Shown: positions 34,770 through 43,083 of the stretch, in pieces | Position numbering within the stretch: the first letter of the stretch is position 1 | Layout: each line of letters begins with the position of its first letter | From: Leifsonia sp. Root4 | GTDB taxonomy: Bacteria; Actinomycetota; Actinomycetes; Actinomycetales; Microbacteriaceae | Assembly (NCBI RefSeq): GCF_001425085.1 | Contig: NZ_LMDN01000001.1 | Coordinates: 757,100 to 821,099 of the forward strand | DNA: 64,000 nucleotides | Direction of reading: 5' to 3' | Program-made: the position numbers and the translations under genes | Notes under the pieces: model-generated | The model's input: the letters and a program-made list of their open reading frames with translations, nothing else | What the model was told of the DNA's origin: nothing | The model's database searches: none

Positions 34770-35456
34770 TTACGGCCAGAGCGTGTTGACGATGTCGTGC
34801 GTGTAACCGTCGGGAGCCATGTTCATCCAGCGTGTAGCGATCCACACGCCCTCGCGCACGAAGTGCGATTCGCCCAAGGTGCCGTTGTCGTCGCTCTCTT
34901 CACTGACACAGCGCGTGCCTCCGAGTTCCTCGTAGCAGCTGAAGCCGAGCGTCTGCAGGCGCGCGAGCACGGCCGCGCTCTGCTCTGCGGTGACCGCGAC
35001 AACGACGGTCCTCAGACTGCGGTCGCTGCCCCCGCTCTCATGACCCCACTGGCAACGAAGCGGATCGCCGGCCTGCACAATCGCGTTGAGTTCGTCGTCG
35101 GTCAGGTCGATGGCGGAGTTCCGATCGGGGTCCGCGGTCCACGCGGGGTTCAGGACATAGCCGTCCAGCTGGGTGGACCAGTCGGAGCTGTAGATTCCGG
35201 TGCACTCGGCCGGAATGACCGAGACGGGCTCCTCGCTCGGCTCTGCTTCCGGCAGTGCCACGCTCGGCGCGCTCGCCTCTGGTTCGGGGCGGGCGGGCGG
35301 ATCCGCCGCGACCTCTGCTGCCTCGCTGGAGGACGACGCGGCACCGACCGCGTAGCCGGCGGCGACGGCGCCGAAGGCGAGCACGAGCCCCGCTGCGATC
35401 GAGATCCAGAGCACCGGGCGCCGTAGTCGAGGCTTCGGCGGTTGCGTCGCAGTCAT
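34770..35456 (-). CDS. Membrane-anchored protein with four-Cys outer domain
   Basis: A 228-residue protein with one N-terminal helix (~16-38, LWISIAAGLVLAFGAVAAGY), an acidic Pro/Ser linker and an outer domain containing four Cys (AECTG, LRCQWG, FSCYEELGGTRC), suited to two disulfides. No catalytic motif is seen. ATG 35456 has TACACT ending exactly 6 bp upstream and no ribosome site, so the message is probably leaderless. It is not clearly part of the neighbouring pilus or phospho-signalling clusters. Family not recognised. Confidence 0.65.
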   Translation of the reverse strand: MTATQPPKPRLRRPVLWISIAAGLVLAFGAVAAGYAVGAASSSSEAAEVAADPPARPEPEASAPSVALPEAEPSEEPVSVIPAECTGIYSSDWSTQLDGYVLNPAWTADPDRNSAIDLTDDELNAIVQAGDPLRCQWGHESGGSDRSLRTVVVAVTAEQSAAVLARLQTLGFSCYEELGGTRCVSEESDDNGTLGESHFVREGVWIATRWMNMAPDGYTHDIVNTLWP

Positions 35457-35856
35457 GGATTCAGTGTATCGAGCACACCCTCCGCTACCGTTCGGCCGAG
35501 CCGCCTGTCGGCAGTTCGGCGTTGGCCGTGTGGACCCGTCGGTCGAGTAGGCCCGCCAGGGCCGTATCGAGACCCCCGCGCGTGCGAAATCTGCAGCCCG
35601 TGAGGCCTCGATACGCTCGTTCCTCGCTACTCGACCAGCGGAGTTGCGGAGTTGTCAGGGGCGTGGCGTTTGCGGCGGTGTCAGGGCTTCGGTCGCTGGC
35701 GCTCCCTCGAGCCAGCGTGGAGGGGCGCGGCGTGATCGGCGGTGTCAGGGCTTCGGTCGCTGGCGCTCGCTCCAGCCAGCGTGCGGAGGAGGCGTCATTC
35801 ATGGTGTCGGGGCTTCGACAAGCTCAACCAGCGGAGCGGTCGAGGGGACGAGGACG
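35457..35856. repeat. Intergenic repeat region
   Basis: This 400-bp gap has no gene. Bases 35541-35570 (ggtcgagtag, then cgtatcga) and 35605-35637 (cctcgatacg, then ctactcgacc) form an imperfect inverted repeat of the kind scattered in Microbacteriaceae genomes. A 31-bp direct repeat (starting ggcggtgtcagggcttcggt) occurs identically at 35674-35704 and 35738-35768, each followed by a gccagcgtg arm that can pair back. A third degenerate unit follows at ~35803. Probably non-mobile REP-like sequence. Confidence 0.6.
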
Positions 35857-36936
35857 CTAGAGGGCGGCGATCAGGACCACCGCGGCGGCGATGACCGCGC
35901 CGAGCACCGCGACGCCGGCGATTGCGGTCACCGCGATGACGAGACGCCGACGGGCCTGGGCGCCGGCGGAGGCAGCCGCGGCCGGTGGCCGTGAGCTCGC
36001 TTCGATGTGCGTGCGCTGCAATGGCTGCTGTTCGGGCACAGCCCGCGGCGAATAGACCTCACGCTCGGGCGGGGCCTGAACCGTGGATGCCGTCGGCACC
36101 GTCACCGGAGGCAGCGGCGTCTCGGCGACTTTCTGCGCCGATGCGCCGGCGCGAACGACGACGCGGGTCTCTTCACCGGCGGACTCATCCGGTGCGGAGT
36201 CGGCAGCAATGCCGGCCACAGGGGCGGCAGTTGCGGAGTCACCGTCCGCGCGGGCAGCGCGGCGCACGATTCGAGTCGAGTCGTCCTCCGGTTCCTCCTC
36301 GGGCACCGGGCGTCGAACGATCCTGGTGGCGTCGTCATCGTCTGGCTCGTCGGAAGACTCCGGCGCCGCGGCGGGCGCTGGAGCGACGGCAACCGGAACA
36401 GCGAGCGCCGGGGTGGCTGGCGTTGGGACGGCGGGCGTTGGGACGGCGGGCGCGCGCCGCACGATCCTGGTGGCGTCGTCGTCATCCGCGTCATCATCCT
36501 CTGGCTGCGCAGCATTGGCGGGCGCGGGCGCTGCACGCCGAACGATGCGGGTCGCCTCGTCGAGCTCCGGCTCGGCCACCGACGTGGGGATGTACCGCTC
36601 TGCGACGGCCGGCACTGCACCGGCAGCTTTCGGAGGCGCGGCGACACTGGGCACGGCGACACTGGGCTCGGCGACAATGGGCTCGGCAGCGACGTGGCCC
36701 TCAACGGACGCCTCGGTGATGACGGGGGTGGGCGGCGCAGCGGCGGCGGCCCTGCGGGTCACGATGCGCGTGGCGTCATCCGGCTCACCCTTGGCGACGA
36801 CGCGCGTGGCGTCGTCGAACACCGATGGCTGCGCGCCGCGGGTGACGATGCGCGTCGCCTCATCAAGGTCGGCGTCAAGATCGGCATCGAGTTCGGGATC
36901 GAGATCGGGATCGAGATCGGTGTTGTCAGCGCCCAC
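35857..36936 (-). CDS. Tail-anchored protein with eight DATRIV phospho-acceptor-like motifs
   Basis: A 359-residue, low-complexity protein. GTG 36936 overlaps the PP2C gene by 11 bp. The N-terminus is an acidic tandem repeat (LDPDLDPELDADLDADLDE). Eight copies of the motif [DE]-[AES]-T-R-[IV]-V-x-[RK] follow across residues ~26-265, e.g. EATRIVTR, DATRVVAK, DATRIVRR, DSTRIVRR and EETRVVVR, separated by Ala/Pro/Val linkers. A single helix closes the chain (LVIAVTAIAGVAVLGAVIAA). FHA domains prefer phospho-Thr with a hydrophobic or Asp residue at +3, which every copy has (V). With kinase, phosphatase and FHA genes beside it, a multivalent phospho-docking scaffold is a reasonable inference. Confidence 0.75.
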   Translation of the reverse strand: MGADNTDLDPDLDPELDADLDADLDEATRIVTRGAQPSVFDDATRVVAKGEPDDATRIVTRRAAAAAPPTPVITEASVEGHVAAEPIVAEPSVAVPSVAAPPKAAGAVPAVAERYIPTSVAEPELDEATRIVRRAAPAPANAAQPEDDDADDDDATRIVRRAPAVPTPAVPTPATPALAVPVAVAPAPAAAPESSDEPDDDDATRIVRRPVPEEEPEDDSTRIVRRAARADGDSATAAPVAGIAADSAPDESAGEETRVVVRAGASAQKVAETPLPPVTVPTASTVQAPPEREVYSPRAVPEQQPLQRTHIEASSRPPAAAASAGAQARRRLVIAVTAIAGVAVLGAVIAAAVVLIAAL

Positions 36937-37801
36937 CGCCGCGCCCCTTTCGCCACGGCAGTTCTGCCGTGTCTTCGAGGGAGAGGTCGACGGTGTCGTG
37001 TTCGCTCTCGCTCACATCGACGCCGCTCGGATCCACCGGCGCCGTGACGCCGCTGCTCAGCACGTCGACGACGATGAGCGAGACGTTGTCGCGTCCGCCG
37101 CTCAGGAGTGCCTGGGTCAGCAGTTCGGTGGCCGTCGCGTCGACCGAGCCACCCATGGTCAGCACCGCGCGCAGCCCCTCGTCGCTGATCTCACCGCTCA
37201 AACCGTCGGAGCAGACCAGCAGCCGCTCCCCCGTGATGACCGGGTGCAACCAGTAGTCGGCCCGCGCATCGGCAGCGCCGATGGCCCGCGTGATCACGTT
37301 TCGCCCGACATAGTCGGCCGCGTCGGCCGGCGCGAGCGTGCCGGCATCCAGCATCTCCTGCACGAGCGAATGGTCGTGCGTGATGCGTCCGAGGTCACCG
37401 GCGCTCAGGCGGTAGACCCGCGAATCGCCGACGTTCAGCACGAGCCAGGCCGGGTTCGTGCTCTCGTTGACGAGCACGATTCCGGTCAGCGTGCTGCCTG
37501 CGCCGCGTGCCCGCCCCGCCGAGATGCGCTCGACCGCCGCCTGCGCTTGCGAGACGGCGGCGACGACCTGCTCCGGCAGCACCTCGCGCTCACCGACCAG
37601 TGGTCGGAAGGCCGCGACGACGGCGGCGCTGGCCAGATCGCCGGCCTCGTGCCCGCCCATGCCGTCGGCGACGATGTAGACGGGGTGCTCGGCGAGCACC
37701 GAGTCCTCATTCACCGCTCGCTTGTGCCCGACGTCGCTGCGCGCCTGATGGCGGAGCACGACGGCGTCTGTTGGCGGTGTTTCGGATGACGGCTGGGGCA
37801 C
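36926..37801 (-). CDS. PP2C-type Ser/Thr phosphatase
   Basis: A 291-residue cytoplasmic phosphatase of the PstP/Stp type without a membrane anchor. GTG 37801 lies 3 bp after the FHA gene stop. All PPM motifs are present: RSDVGHKRAVNEDS, VADGMGGHEAGD (metal Asp), GSTLTGIVL, LNVGDSRVYRL, CSDGLSGEI and GGRDNVSLIVVD. It removes phosphate from Ser/Thr, most likely reversing the kinase encoded at 50312-51460. The C-terminal ~45 residues are acidic with Thr (EHDTVDLSLEDTAE). Confidence 0.95.
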   Translation of the reverse strand: MPQPSSETPPTDAVVLRHQARSDVGHKRAVNEDSVLAEHPVYIVADGMGGHEAGDLASAAVVAAFRPLVGEREVLPEQVVAAVSQAQAAVERISAGRARGAGSTLTGIVLVNESTNPAWLVLNVGDSRVYRLSAGDLGRITHDHSLVQEMLDAGTLAPADAADYVGRNVITRAIGAADARADYWLHPVITGERLLVCSDGLSGEISDEGLRAVLTMGGSVDATATELLTQALLSGGRDNVSLIVVDVLSSGVTAPVDPSGVDVSESEHDTVDLSLEDTAELPWRKGRGGGR

Positions 37802-37804
37802 CGG

Positions 37805-39091
37805 TCACTCCTCCTGGAAGATGCGGGCGGAGAGTTCGCCCAAGACAAAACGGCCGGCGATCTCCGTCGCGATGCCGGGCTCGAGTTCGTTCTCGGCCCC
37901 TTCGGCATCGAGAACGTAGACACCGTTGGTGGAATTCAGGTCGGTGATCACCCAGGCGGCGCCTTGCAGTTGCACGCTCGCGTGGGTCTTCGACACGGTG
38001 CGGCCGGCGTCGCGCACGGTGATGAGCTGGGCATCGGGGTGCTCGTCCAGCGGGGCCGGGTTGCGGCCGAGGAGCACGACTTCCGCGCTCAGCGGCACGC
38101 GCTGGCCGGACTCCGTCTCGAACACCCAGGCCTTGTTGCGGCGGCCGGCGATGACCGTCGCATCCATGTCGTCGTCGTCATCGGCCGGCTGCGGCGCGGG
38201 CGTCTCCGCGCGCTGCTCGTCGAGAACGACGGATGCCGCTGCGGCGGGAACGACCGGCGAGCTGAAGTCGGGGACGGAGTCGATCAGCGGCGTGGCGGCG
38301 CGGGCCGGAGCACCCGCTGCTTGCTCGACGCGTACGGAGAGCTCCTCCGGCATCTCGATGGGGGCGGGGGGCGCGACCGGAGACGGGGTCGCGATCACGG
38401 CGGGCGTGTAACTGAACACGGGCGGTGCGGTTGGCGATTCCTGGACCGCTTCGTCGGCGAGTACAGCGGGTGCGGCGGCCGGGACGGATACCGCGGGCGC
38501 TGCTGGCCCTGCCGAGGAAACGGGCGCAGTTGGGGAGACCGGCGCTGCGGATATTGGCGGCGCCGCCGGCTGGACGGTCTCGCCGAACGGGATTCGGGCC
38601 GGCACGGCATCGCCGGAGGTGATGCCGAACGGCGAGACGACGGCGACGGGCGCGGCGGCATCCGGCTGCCCAGCACCCGTCAGCACAGCACCCGTCAGCA
38701 CAGCACCCGCCTGCCCAGCACCCGTCTGCCCGGCAGTGGCCCTGCCCCAGCCGAGAATGCTCGACCAGATCGGCGTCAGCAGCACGCCGAGCACGGTGAA
38801 GCCCGCCCCCTTGCCGAACTGTTTCGAGATGGAGTGGATGGCGAGGATCGAGAAGACGAAACCGACGACGTTGATCAACGGCAGGAAGAGCGTGATGGCC
38901 CAGAGTGGCGCCACTCCGCCGAGCCGGAACAGCACGAAGCTGCTGTACACCGGCACCCAGGCTTTCCAGCCCGGCTCCCCCAGCTTGCTGAAGACCGCGG
39001 CCAGCGCTGCGGACGCCCACACGTAGAACGCGAGCGAGAGCAGCAGTGCGATGAGCACGCCGAAGCCCGGAACAGAATTGTCACTCATCAT
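37805..39091 (-). CDS. Membrane protein with C-terminal FHA domain
   Basis: A 428-residue protein; two adjacent ATG codons (39091, 39088), of which the first overlaps the preceding stop. Three N-terminal membrane segments (~12-105, including LIALLLSLAFYVWASAALAA) are followed by a Gly/Ala/Pro-rich disordered region with tandem repeats, then an acidic DDDDDMDATVIAGRR and an FHA domain (~345-415) with VLLGRNPAPLDEH, RTVSKTHASVQLQ and ITDLNSTNGVYV. The DATVIAGRR segment resembles the phospho-motif of the neighbour at 35857-36936 and may be a kinase target. Confidence 0.85.
   Translation of the reverse strand: MMSDNSVPGFGVLIALLLSLAFYVWASAALAAVFSKLGEPGWKAWVPVYSSFVLFRLGGVAPLWAITLFLPLINVVGFVFSILAIHSISKQFGKGAGFTVLGVLLTPIWSSILGWGRATAGQTGAGQAGAVLTGAVLTGAGQPDAAAPVAVVSPFGITSGDAVPARIPFGETVQPAAPPISAAPVSPTAPVSSAGPAAPAVSVPAAAPAVLADEAVQESPTAPPVFSYTPAVIATPSPVAPPAPIEMPEELSVRVEQAAGAPARAATPLIDSVPDFSSPVVPAAAASVVLDEQRAETPAPQPADDDDDMDATVIAGRRNKAWVFETESGQRVPLSAEVVLLGRNPAPLDEHPDAQLITVRDAGRTVSKTHASVQLQGAAWVITDLNSTNGVYVLDAEGAENELEPGIATEIAGRFVLGELSARIFQEE
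38678..38738 (-). repeat. 15-bp tandem repeat inside the FHA gene
   Basis: The unit (c)agcacccgtcagcac and variants occur about four times in tandem, encoding GAGQ-TGAGQ-AGAVLTGAVLTGAG. The length is a multiple of 3, so the frame is kept. Such arrays change copy number readily and would only alter the linker before the FHA domain. Confidence 0.6.
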
Positions 39092-41700
39092 CGTCCCCCA
39101 TCGTCGTCCGGCGCGGCAGCTGCCTGCGCCTTCCCCCCTGCAAGCGTGGTCGTAGCGGGCATCCCTGCGAATCTATCGACTCGGCGTGCCCTCGTCGCCA
39201 TGACGCGGGTTAAGGAGCGCAACGAGAGCCGGGCCCGCAGCCGCTGCCACCACGTGAATTCCCGGGCGAGCAGCGCGCGTTCGGCGTCGACGACCGCCCA
39301 GAACGCATCGCTTTCCTTGGTGCTCGGTTCGACCGGGCCGAACACGGCCTCGTCGGCGAGCACGGCGAGCATGTGCCCGTTCGGGCTCTCATAGCGCTCG
39401 GCGAGTTCGATCCGGGTACGCGCACCGGGCCGCGGCAGACCGTAGTCGACGGCCGTGTCAACGTAGTCCTCCCAGCCACCGGCGATCCGCTCCGTGCTGT
39501 CTGCGACGCTCTTGCGCCCGCGCCGGCGCATCGCCTTCACGATCGTCATGACGATCAGCGGCGAGCAGAGCAGGAGCAGTCCGAGCAGGCTGAGGCCGAC
39601 GATGCGCAAGAGCGCGAACAGCCAGGCGAGGTCGACGCCCTCCTCGCTGGGCTCTTCCGGGCTCTCGCCGCCACCGGCCGGCTCCGCGTCCGGCGGGGTC
39701 ACCTCGGTTGCACCCTCGGCGATGACCTCCGTCGTGTTCTGCGGGTCGCGCTTCTGCTCGTCGCTCGGGGCGAGCGGGTTGGCGGACTGCGGCGTGGCGT
39801 CGACGGTGATCCAGCCGCCGCCGGCATCCTGCACCTCGGCCCAGGCGCTGAGGTTCCGACCGGTGCAGACTCCCAGCTGGCAGGCAGGCATTCCGGATGC
39901 CGGAGCCCCGCCGTCGAGCCGGAAGCCGAGCACGACACGGGCGGGGAACCCGAGCGACTCGGCGATGAGGGCCGTCGCGACGGCGAACTGCTCGTCGTCA
40001 CCGACCGCTGCGACGAGGTCGGCGTTGTCGGTGGCGGCTGTGGAGGTCTGCTTGTCGAGCAGAGCGCTGAAGAGCATGTCGATGCGGCCGGTGGAGTGGC
40101 CGGCCAGGCTGGGCGCGAAGGTGACGTCGCCGCGCTCCTGCTGCCATTTATGGCCGCCGTCGCCCGCCGCCGTCAACGAGTGGCTGAGGTAGCCGCGCTC
40201 GCGGAGCCGGGTGACGAGCTCCTGCAGCGCCGCACCGTCGCTGGCGCCGATCTCCTGGGCGGCGACCCACTTCTCGAGGCTCTCGGGAATGACCGCATCA
40301 TCGAAGAGCTCGTCGGGATTCTTCGGCGGCCGGGCGTCGCTGAGCGCCATGGGCTCGCCGTCGACCATCGCCCGCAGCCGGTAGCGGTCACCCTCCTGGA
40401 GCCCATTCAGCTGCACGCCGGCCTGGGTCTGGTCGTTGTAGAAGAAGCCGTCGGTGAGCGCCTGCTTGCGGGCGCCGAGGAAGTCGACACGAGAGAGGCT
40501 GCCGGCCAACGGCATCCAGACATCGGAGTACCCGGCGATCGTGACGTCGAGGCGGGTGTCGGAATCGGAGCCGAAGGCTGCGCCGGGCGTGCGGGCGAAC
40601 GCCGTCTCGCGTTCGGTGACCCCGCGGGCCGGGTCGACGACACGGAACACCTCACCGTCGTAGTAGCTCATCACCGCGAGCCGGAGGCGCTCTGGCGCCT
40701 CGCCGCTCGCCTCGGCCGTGAGCAGCTCCTCGTCGAAGCCGTCGTCGCCGAGGAAGCCGCGGTAGGAGCTCAGGGGGCTGACGAATTCGCGCAGCTGCAG
40801 CTCGGGTTCGATAGTGGTGCGCAAGACATCGCGCTCGTCAACGCGCAACGGCACGGCGGCAACGGGCACGGCGACCGCGGCGGCGAGCACCAGCACGCCG
40901 ACGGTCAGCGCGACCCGACTGGCCCGGCGGGCCGATCCGGCCAGGCTGCGCACGGCGCCTCCGGATGCCACACCGCGGCGTTGCGCGGCCCGACGGGCCC
41001 TGCGGGTGCGCGCCACCAGGAAGCCCAGCGAGGCGAGGAACCCGAGCAGACCGATCATTGTCTCGCGCGGCGCCGGGATCGTGAGCCCGCCGATGCTCCA
41101 CGCCGGACTCATCAGGCTGGAGCCGAAGAGGATGCCGAAGCCGATTGCGAGCATCATCACGGGGACGGCGAGCACGTCGACGCGCTTGGCACGCCAGCTG
41201 AGCGAGAGCGAGAGAGCGACGGCGGAGAAGAGCACGGCGAAGAACGGCACGAGCAACGCCTGGTAGCTGCCGACCGGCAACGAGATCGTCACCAGTTCCT
41301 TCCACCCGAACACGGAGCGCGCCAACAGCTCGATCAAGCCGCCGAATGCGTCGGTCACGCTGCCGAATGCAGAGGGGATGGCGAGCGGAACCCCGAACAG
41401 CAGGTAGGCGCCGAGCGCCGCGAGCAGGGTGTTGAACCAGGACCAGCCACCGATCAGCCCGAGGAAGGCGACACCGGCCCCGACCACGATGGCGCCGGTC
41501 GCCGTGATGAAGAAGTACGGATTCTGGTAGATCGGCCAGGCCGCCCACGCCGCGAGCAGCGCCATGACGAGCACGTAGGCGGCTCCGGCGAGGAGCGGGG
41601 CCTCGCCGAGTCGGGTGCGCAGCGGCTTCTTGGCCGCCGAGCGCCGACCCTCTTGACGAGCACCCGGCCGCGCGCCTGCGCCTGGCGCCCGCCCGTTCAC
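39088..41700 (-). CDS. TgpA-like transglutaminase-fold membrane protein, apparently inactive
   Basis: An 870-residue protein of the DUF3488-transglutaminase type. GTG 41700 overlaps the DUF58 stop (GTGA). About seven N-terminal helices (~33-290), a periplasmic-side domain, a transglutaminase-like core (~570-660) and a C-terminal helix (~690-715) with a DUF4129-like tail are visible. The core keeps SLGFPARVVLGFRLDGG and WITVDATP, but the catalytic Cys position reads VGDDEQFA where GDCEQFA is expected, and the His-Ala-Trp reads LSAWAEV. Cys and His are therefore replaced and only Asp remains. It belongs to the conserved moxR-DUF58-tgpA module. Confidence 0.85.
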   Translation of the reverse strand: MNGRAPGAGARPGARQEGRRSAAKKPLRTRLGEAPLLAGAAYVLVMALLAAWAAWPIYQNPYFFITATGAIVVGAGVAFLGLIGGWSWFNTLLAALGAYLLFGVPLAIPSAFGSVTDAFGGLIELLARSVFGWKELVTISLPVGSYQALLVPFFAVLFSAVALSLSLSWRAKRVDVLAVPVMMLAIGFGILFGSSLMSPAWSIGGLTIPAPRETMIGLLGFLASLGFLVARTRRARRAAQRRGVASGGAVRSLAGSARRASRVALTVGVLVLAAAVAVPVAAVPLRVDERDVLRTTIEPELQLREFVSPLSSYRGFLGDDGFDEELLTAEASGEAPERLRLAVMSYYDGEVFRVVDPARGVTERETAFARTPGAAFGSDSDTRLDVTIAGYSDVWMPLAGSLSRVDFLGARKQALTDGFFYNDQTQAGVQLNGLQEGDRYRLRAMVDGEPMALSDARPPKNPDELFDDAVIPESLEKWVAAQEIGASDGAALQELVTRLRERGYLSHSLTAAGDGGHKWQQERGDVTFAPSLAGHSTGRIDMLFSALLDKQTSTAATDNADLVAAVGDDEQFAVATALIAESLGFPARVVLGFRLDGGAPASGMPACQLGVCTGRNLSAWAEVQDAGGGWITVDATPQSANPLAPSDEQKRDPQNTTEVIAEGATEVTPPDAEPAGGGESPEEPSEEGVDLAWLFALLRIVGLSLLGLLLLCSPLIVMTIVKAMRRRGRKSVADSTERIAGGWEDYVDTAVDYGLPRPGARTRIELAERYESPNGHMLAVLADEAVFGPVEPSTKESDAFWAVVDAERALLAREFTWWQRLRARLSLRSLTRVMATRARRVDRFAGMPATTTLAGGKAQAAAAPDDDGGR

Positions 41701-43049
41701 GAGGCCCTCCTGGCGAGCAGCGAGCGCAGGTCGTCGAGCACCGCGATGGTCAGGACCCCGGTGCCGGCGAGCTCACGGTAGCTCGGAACCGCGAGCGGAT
41801 CGACCCGTACGGCGACCACGGCGACATCCGGGGGGAATCGCAGGGTGAGAGCGCGCAGGCGGGCGGCCGGAACGGTCGACCCGCACACGACGAAGGCGAT
41901 CGACACGTCGGGGATCGCCTGCGAGGTGAGTGCGCAGACGTCGTCGATCGGCATGGTTGTCGGCGTGCGGTCGACGGCGCTCAGCTCGTCGAGCAGGGCG
42001 CGCGCCGAGACGACGGGCAGGCTGCGGATGCTGTGCACCGAGCTCCGTGCGAGCTCTTCGATCTGCTCGCTCGCCACAATGGCGACGTCACGGCCGTCAC
42101 GGATCGCCCTGGCACCGAGCGAGCCGGCCACGCTGACGGCGATCTCGAACTCGTCGGCGTCGGCGAAGTCGTTCTGGAACAGGCTGAGTGCGACGAGCAG
42201 GCGGGAGCGTCTGCTCTCCTCGTACTGGCGCACCATGAGCTGACCGGTCTTCGCCGTCGACTTCCAGTGGATGCTGCGCTGGGCGTCGCCGGGCGCGTAC
42301 TCGCGGATCGCGTGGAACGACATGTCGGAGGCGACGATGCGGTTCGTCGGATTGCCCTCGAGATCACGCACGAAGCCGGCGCTGGTGCTCGGGATCGACA
42401 CCGTGATCGGGTGCACGTAGAGCCGGTGCACCTGCGCCTGCGCGTGCTCGCGGCGCAACAGCCCGACGGGGTCGGTGCGCAGCGTCGTGACGGGCCCGAT
42501 GTCGATGATGCCGCGGTGCGGCGTCGGGATCGTGACGACCTCGCTGTGGTGCGCCCCCGGCCGCAGCAGCGGCACGGAGATCTCGGTCGTTCCGTGCCCG
42601 ATCGGCACGTCGATGCGGCCGGGCAGCTCGAAGTTCTTCGCAACGTTCGTGACGTCGAGCGTGCCGAGCACCTCCCCACCGGCGACGACGCGTTCGACGG
42701 GCACGTGGAAGCTGACCGAGTAGGCCTTGCCACCGGCGAGGAACGGCAGTGCGAGCAGCAGGATGCCGGCTGCGACGGCGCCGGCAACGATCAGCTCCGT
42801 CCAGCCCAGCACCAGGCCGACCGGAAGCGCGAGCACGGCCAGCAGCGCGAGACAGCCGGCGGCCGTGACCGTCTCCCGCAACCAACTCCAGGTCGCGACG
42901 GCCGCGGAACGCACGGCCTCCCAGGCGCGGGCACACCAGACGAGCGCGCGCACGACCGGCCCTCGACGCGAGGTCGAGTAGCGGGTGTGCGTCGTGAGGC
43001 CCGTCGACGTCGCGGTCTGAGTGCCCCGCGACTCGGTGTTGAATGTCAC
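41697..43049 (-). CDS. DUF58 protein (MoxR partner)
   Basis: A 450-residue protein with two membrane helices (~62-110: LALLAVLALPVGLVLGWTEL and VAAGILLLALPFLAGG), then an outer beta domain and the DUF58 signature REYAPGDAQRSIHWKSTAKT (~270-289). The C-terminal vWA-like half (DDVCALTSQAIPDVSIAF) lacks a clear MIDAS. GTG 43049 is the longest sensible start, 34 bp after moxR. DUF58 proteins function with MoxR AAA ATPases, probably in assembly of surface or secretion complexes. Residues 24-30 contain a short stretch whose DNA (ggtcgagtagcg) equals the local intergenic repeat core, likely coincidence. Confidence 0.88.
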   Translation of the reverse strand: MTFNTESRGTQTATSTGLTTHTRYSTSRRGPVVRALVWCARAWEAVRSAAVATWSWLRETVTAAGCLALLAVLALPVGLVLGWTELIVAGAVAAGILLLALPFLAGGKAYSVSFHVPVERVVAGGEVLGTLDVTNVAKNFELPGRIDVPIGHGTTEISVPLLRPGAHHSEVVTIPTPHRGIIDIGPVTTLRTDPVGLLRREHAQAQVHRLYVHPITVSIPSTSAGFVRDLEGNPTNRIVASDMSFHAIREYAPGDAQRSIHWKSTAKTGQLMVRQYEESRRSRLLVALSLFQNDFADADEFEIAVSVAGSLGARAIRDGRDVAIVASEQIEELARSSVHSIRSLPVVSARALLDELSAVDRTPTTMPIDDVCALTSQAIPDVSIAFVVCGSTVPAARLRALTLRFPPDVAVVAVRVDPLAVPSYRELAGTGVLTIAVLDDLRSLLARRAS

Positions 43050-43083
43050 GCCGGGTCGCTCCCCTGGCTGGCTGCGGTCATCG

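Noticed and set aside
35674-35768. Possible CRISPR array or attachment site
   Set aside because: Only two 31-bp copies, no cas genes, no integrase or tRNA nearby.
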